DNA from: Bacteroidota bacterium
GTDB taxonomy: Bacteria > Bacteroidota > Bacteroidia > Chitinophagales > Chitinophagaceae
Length of the DNA stretch: 8,576 nt
Direction of reading: 5' to 3'
NCBI GenBank assembly: GCA_023411775.1
Contig: JAEYOL010000282.1
Location: 1-8,576 of the forward strand
In this document: in pieces, positions 8,235 through 8,576 of the stretch
Layout: each line of letters opens with the position of its first letter
Numbering within the stretch: position 1 is the stretch's first letter
Notes under the pieces: generated by a model
The model's input: only the letters and a program-made list of their open reading frames with translations
What the model was told of the DNA's origin: nothing
Databases searched by the model: none
Position numbers and translations under genes: made by a program

Positions 8235-8576
8235 TTACCGGGCCGATCCAATTGATATCTCGTTTTCGTTTATTGTATACCTGAAGGGCAATGCAGCCTT
8301 CAAAGCCGCAAAGGCCTGCTCTACTGTTTCTCTTTCAAATGATCCGTTGAACCTTAGTTGCTTAACTTCCTCGTCGGTGAACGTGATGGTAACATTGTAC
8401 CATCTTTCCAGCTTTAATGCTAATTCTTCAAAACTGTCGCCACGAAACTCAAGACGACTATACAGCCACGCAGTCTCAAACCGCTCACTTTCCTGTTTGG
8501 TGCTGTCTATTCTAATGATGGTGAAACTTGCAGGTATTGCTTTGGGAGCGGCTACTTGTTTTACAGACAATTCTTC
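8235..8576 (-). CDS. FecR-family anti-sigma factor, C-terminal part (DUF4974), 5' end outside window
   Basis: This is the C-terminal 113 residues of a FecR-like inner-membrane anti-sigma/sigma regulator; the frame is open to the right edge, so the start lies outside. No ATG occurs in the visible part. The first start-like codon is a TTG at 8570 with open frame upstream, so it is not the true start. The visible protein carries the typical FecR C-terminal domain (DUF4974): a segment resembling TAW-x-L-x-F (ETAWLYSRLEF), then a helix ending LERWYNV, then the LRFNGSFE and FRYTINENEISI strands. In Bacteroidota such proteins have a cytoplasmic sigma-binding N-terminus, one membrane helix and a periplasmic part that receives a signal from the STN domain of a partner TonB-dependent receptor. 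The susC-like gene 105 bases downstream encodes an STN domain, which makes it the likely partner. An ECF sigma gene is expected upstream but is not visible. Stop codon is TAA. Confidence 0.9.
   Translation of the reverse strand, partial: EELSVKQVAAPKAIPASFTIIRIDSTKQESERFETAWLYSRLEFRGDSFEELALKLERWYNVTITFTDEEVKQLRFNGSFERETVEQAFAALKAALPFRYTINENEISIGSAR

Overview
The window looks like a chromosomal piece of a Bacteroidota genome, most likely order Chitinophagales (Chitinophagaceae-like). Every gene I can support lies on the minus strand, so the locus reads from high to low coordinates. The pointers to the phylum are a FecR protein with the Bacteroidota-type C-terminal domain (DUF4974), a SusC-type TonB-dependent receptor with an N-terminal STN domain, a RagB/SusD lipoprotein, a LamG-fold lipoprotein and a long FG-GAP/VCBS plus ASPIC/UnbV protein. 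Starts preceded by A-rich stretches rather than clear Shine-Dalgarno sites also fit. The genus call is inference from protein style only.

Layout in transcription order: (1) the 3' end of a fecR-like anti-sigma gene, cut by the right edge (8576-8235); (2) a 105-base leader containing overlapping inverted repeats; (3) a susC-like transporter gene with STN domain (8129-4686); (4) a susD-like lipoprotein gene starting about 9 bases after the susC stop (4676-3102); (5) a LamG/concanavalin A-like lipoprotein gene in the position where SusE/F-type surface binding proteins usually sit (3068-2238); (6) a 72-base gap with a perfect 11-bp hairpin (2179-2210); (7) a large FG-GAP/ASPIC-UnbV lipoprotein gene (2165 to the left edge) interrupted by an in-frame TAG at 276-278. 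No stretch over 300 bases lacks a gene. No RNA gene, insertion sequence or CRISPR array was seen.

How it works together (inference from the families): SusC and SusD form an outer-membrane import complex. The LamG and FG-GAP lipoproteins probably bind ligand at the surface, and the STN domain of SusC signals through FecR to an ECF sigma factor expected just beyond the right edge. No carbohydrate-active enzyme is present here, so the substrate cannot be named.

The most notable observation is the amber codon in the FG-GAP gene. Reading straight through it in the same frame gives 91 further family-like codons, with two more calcium-binding motifs, up to the window edge. This is a nonsense change or readthrough candidate, not a frameshift.
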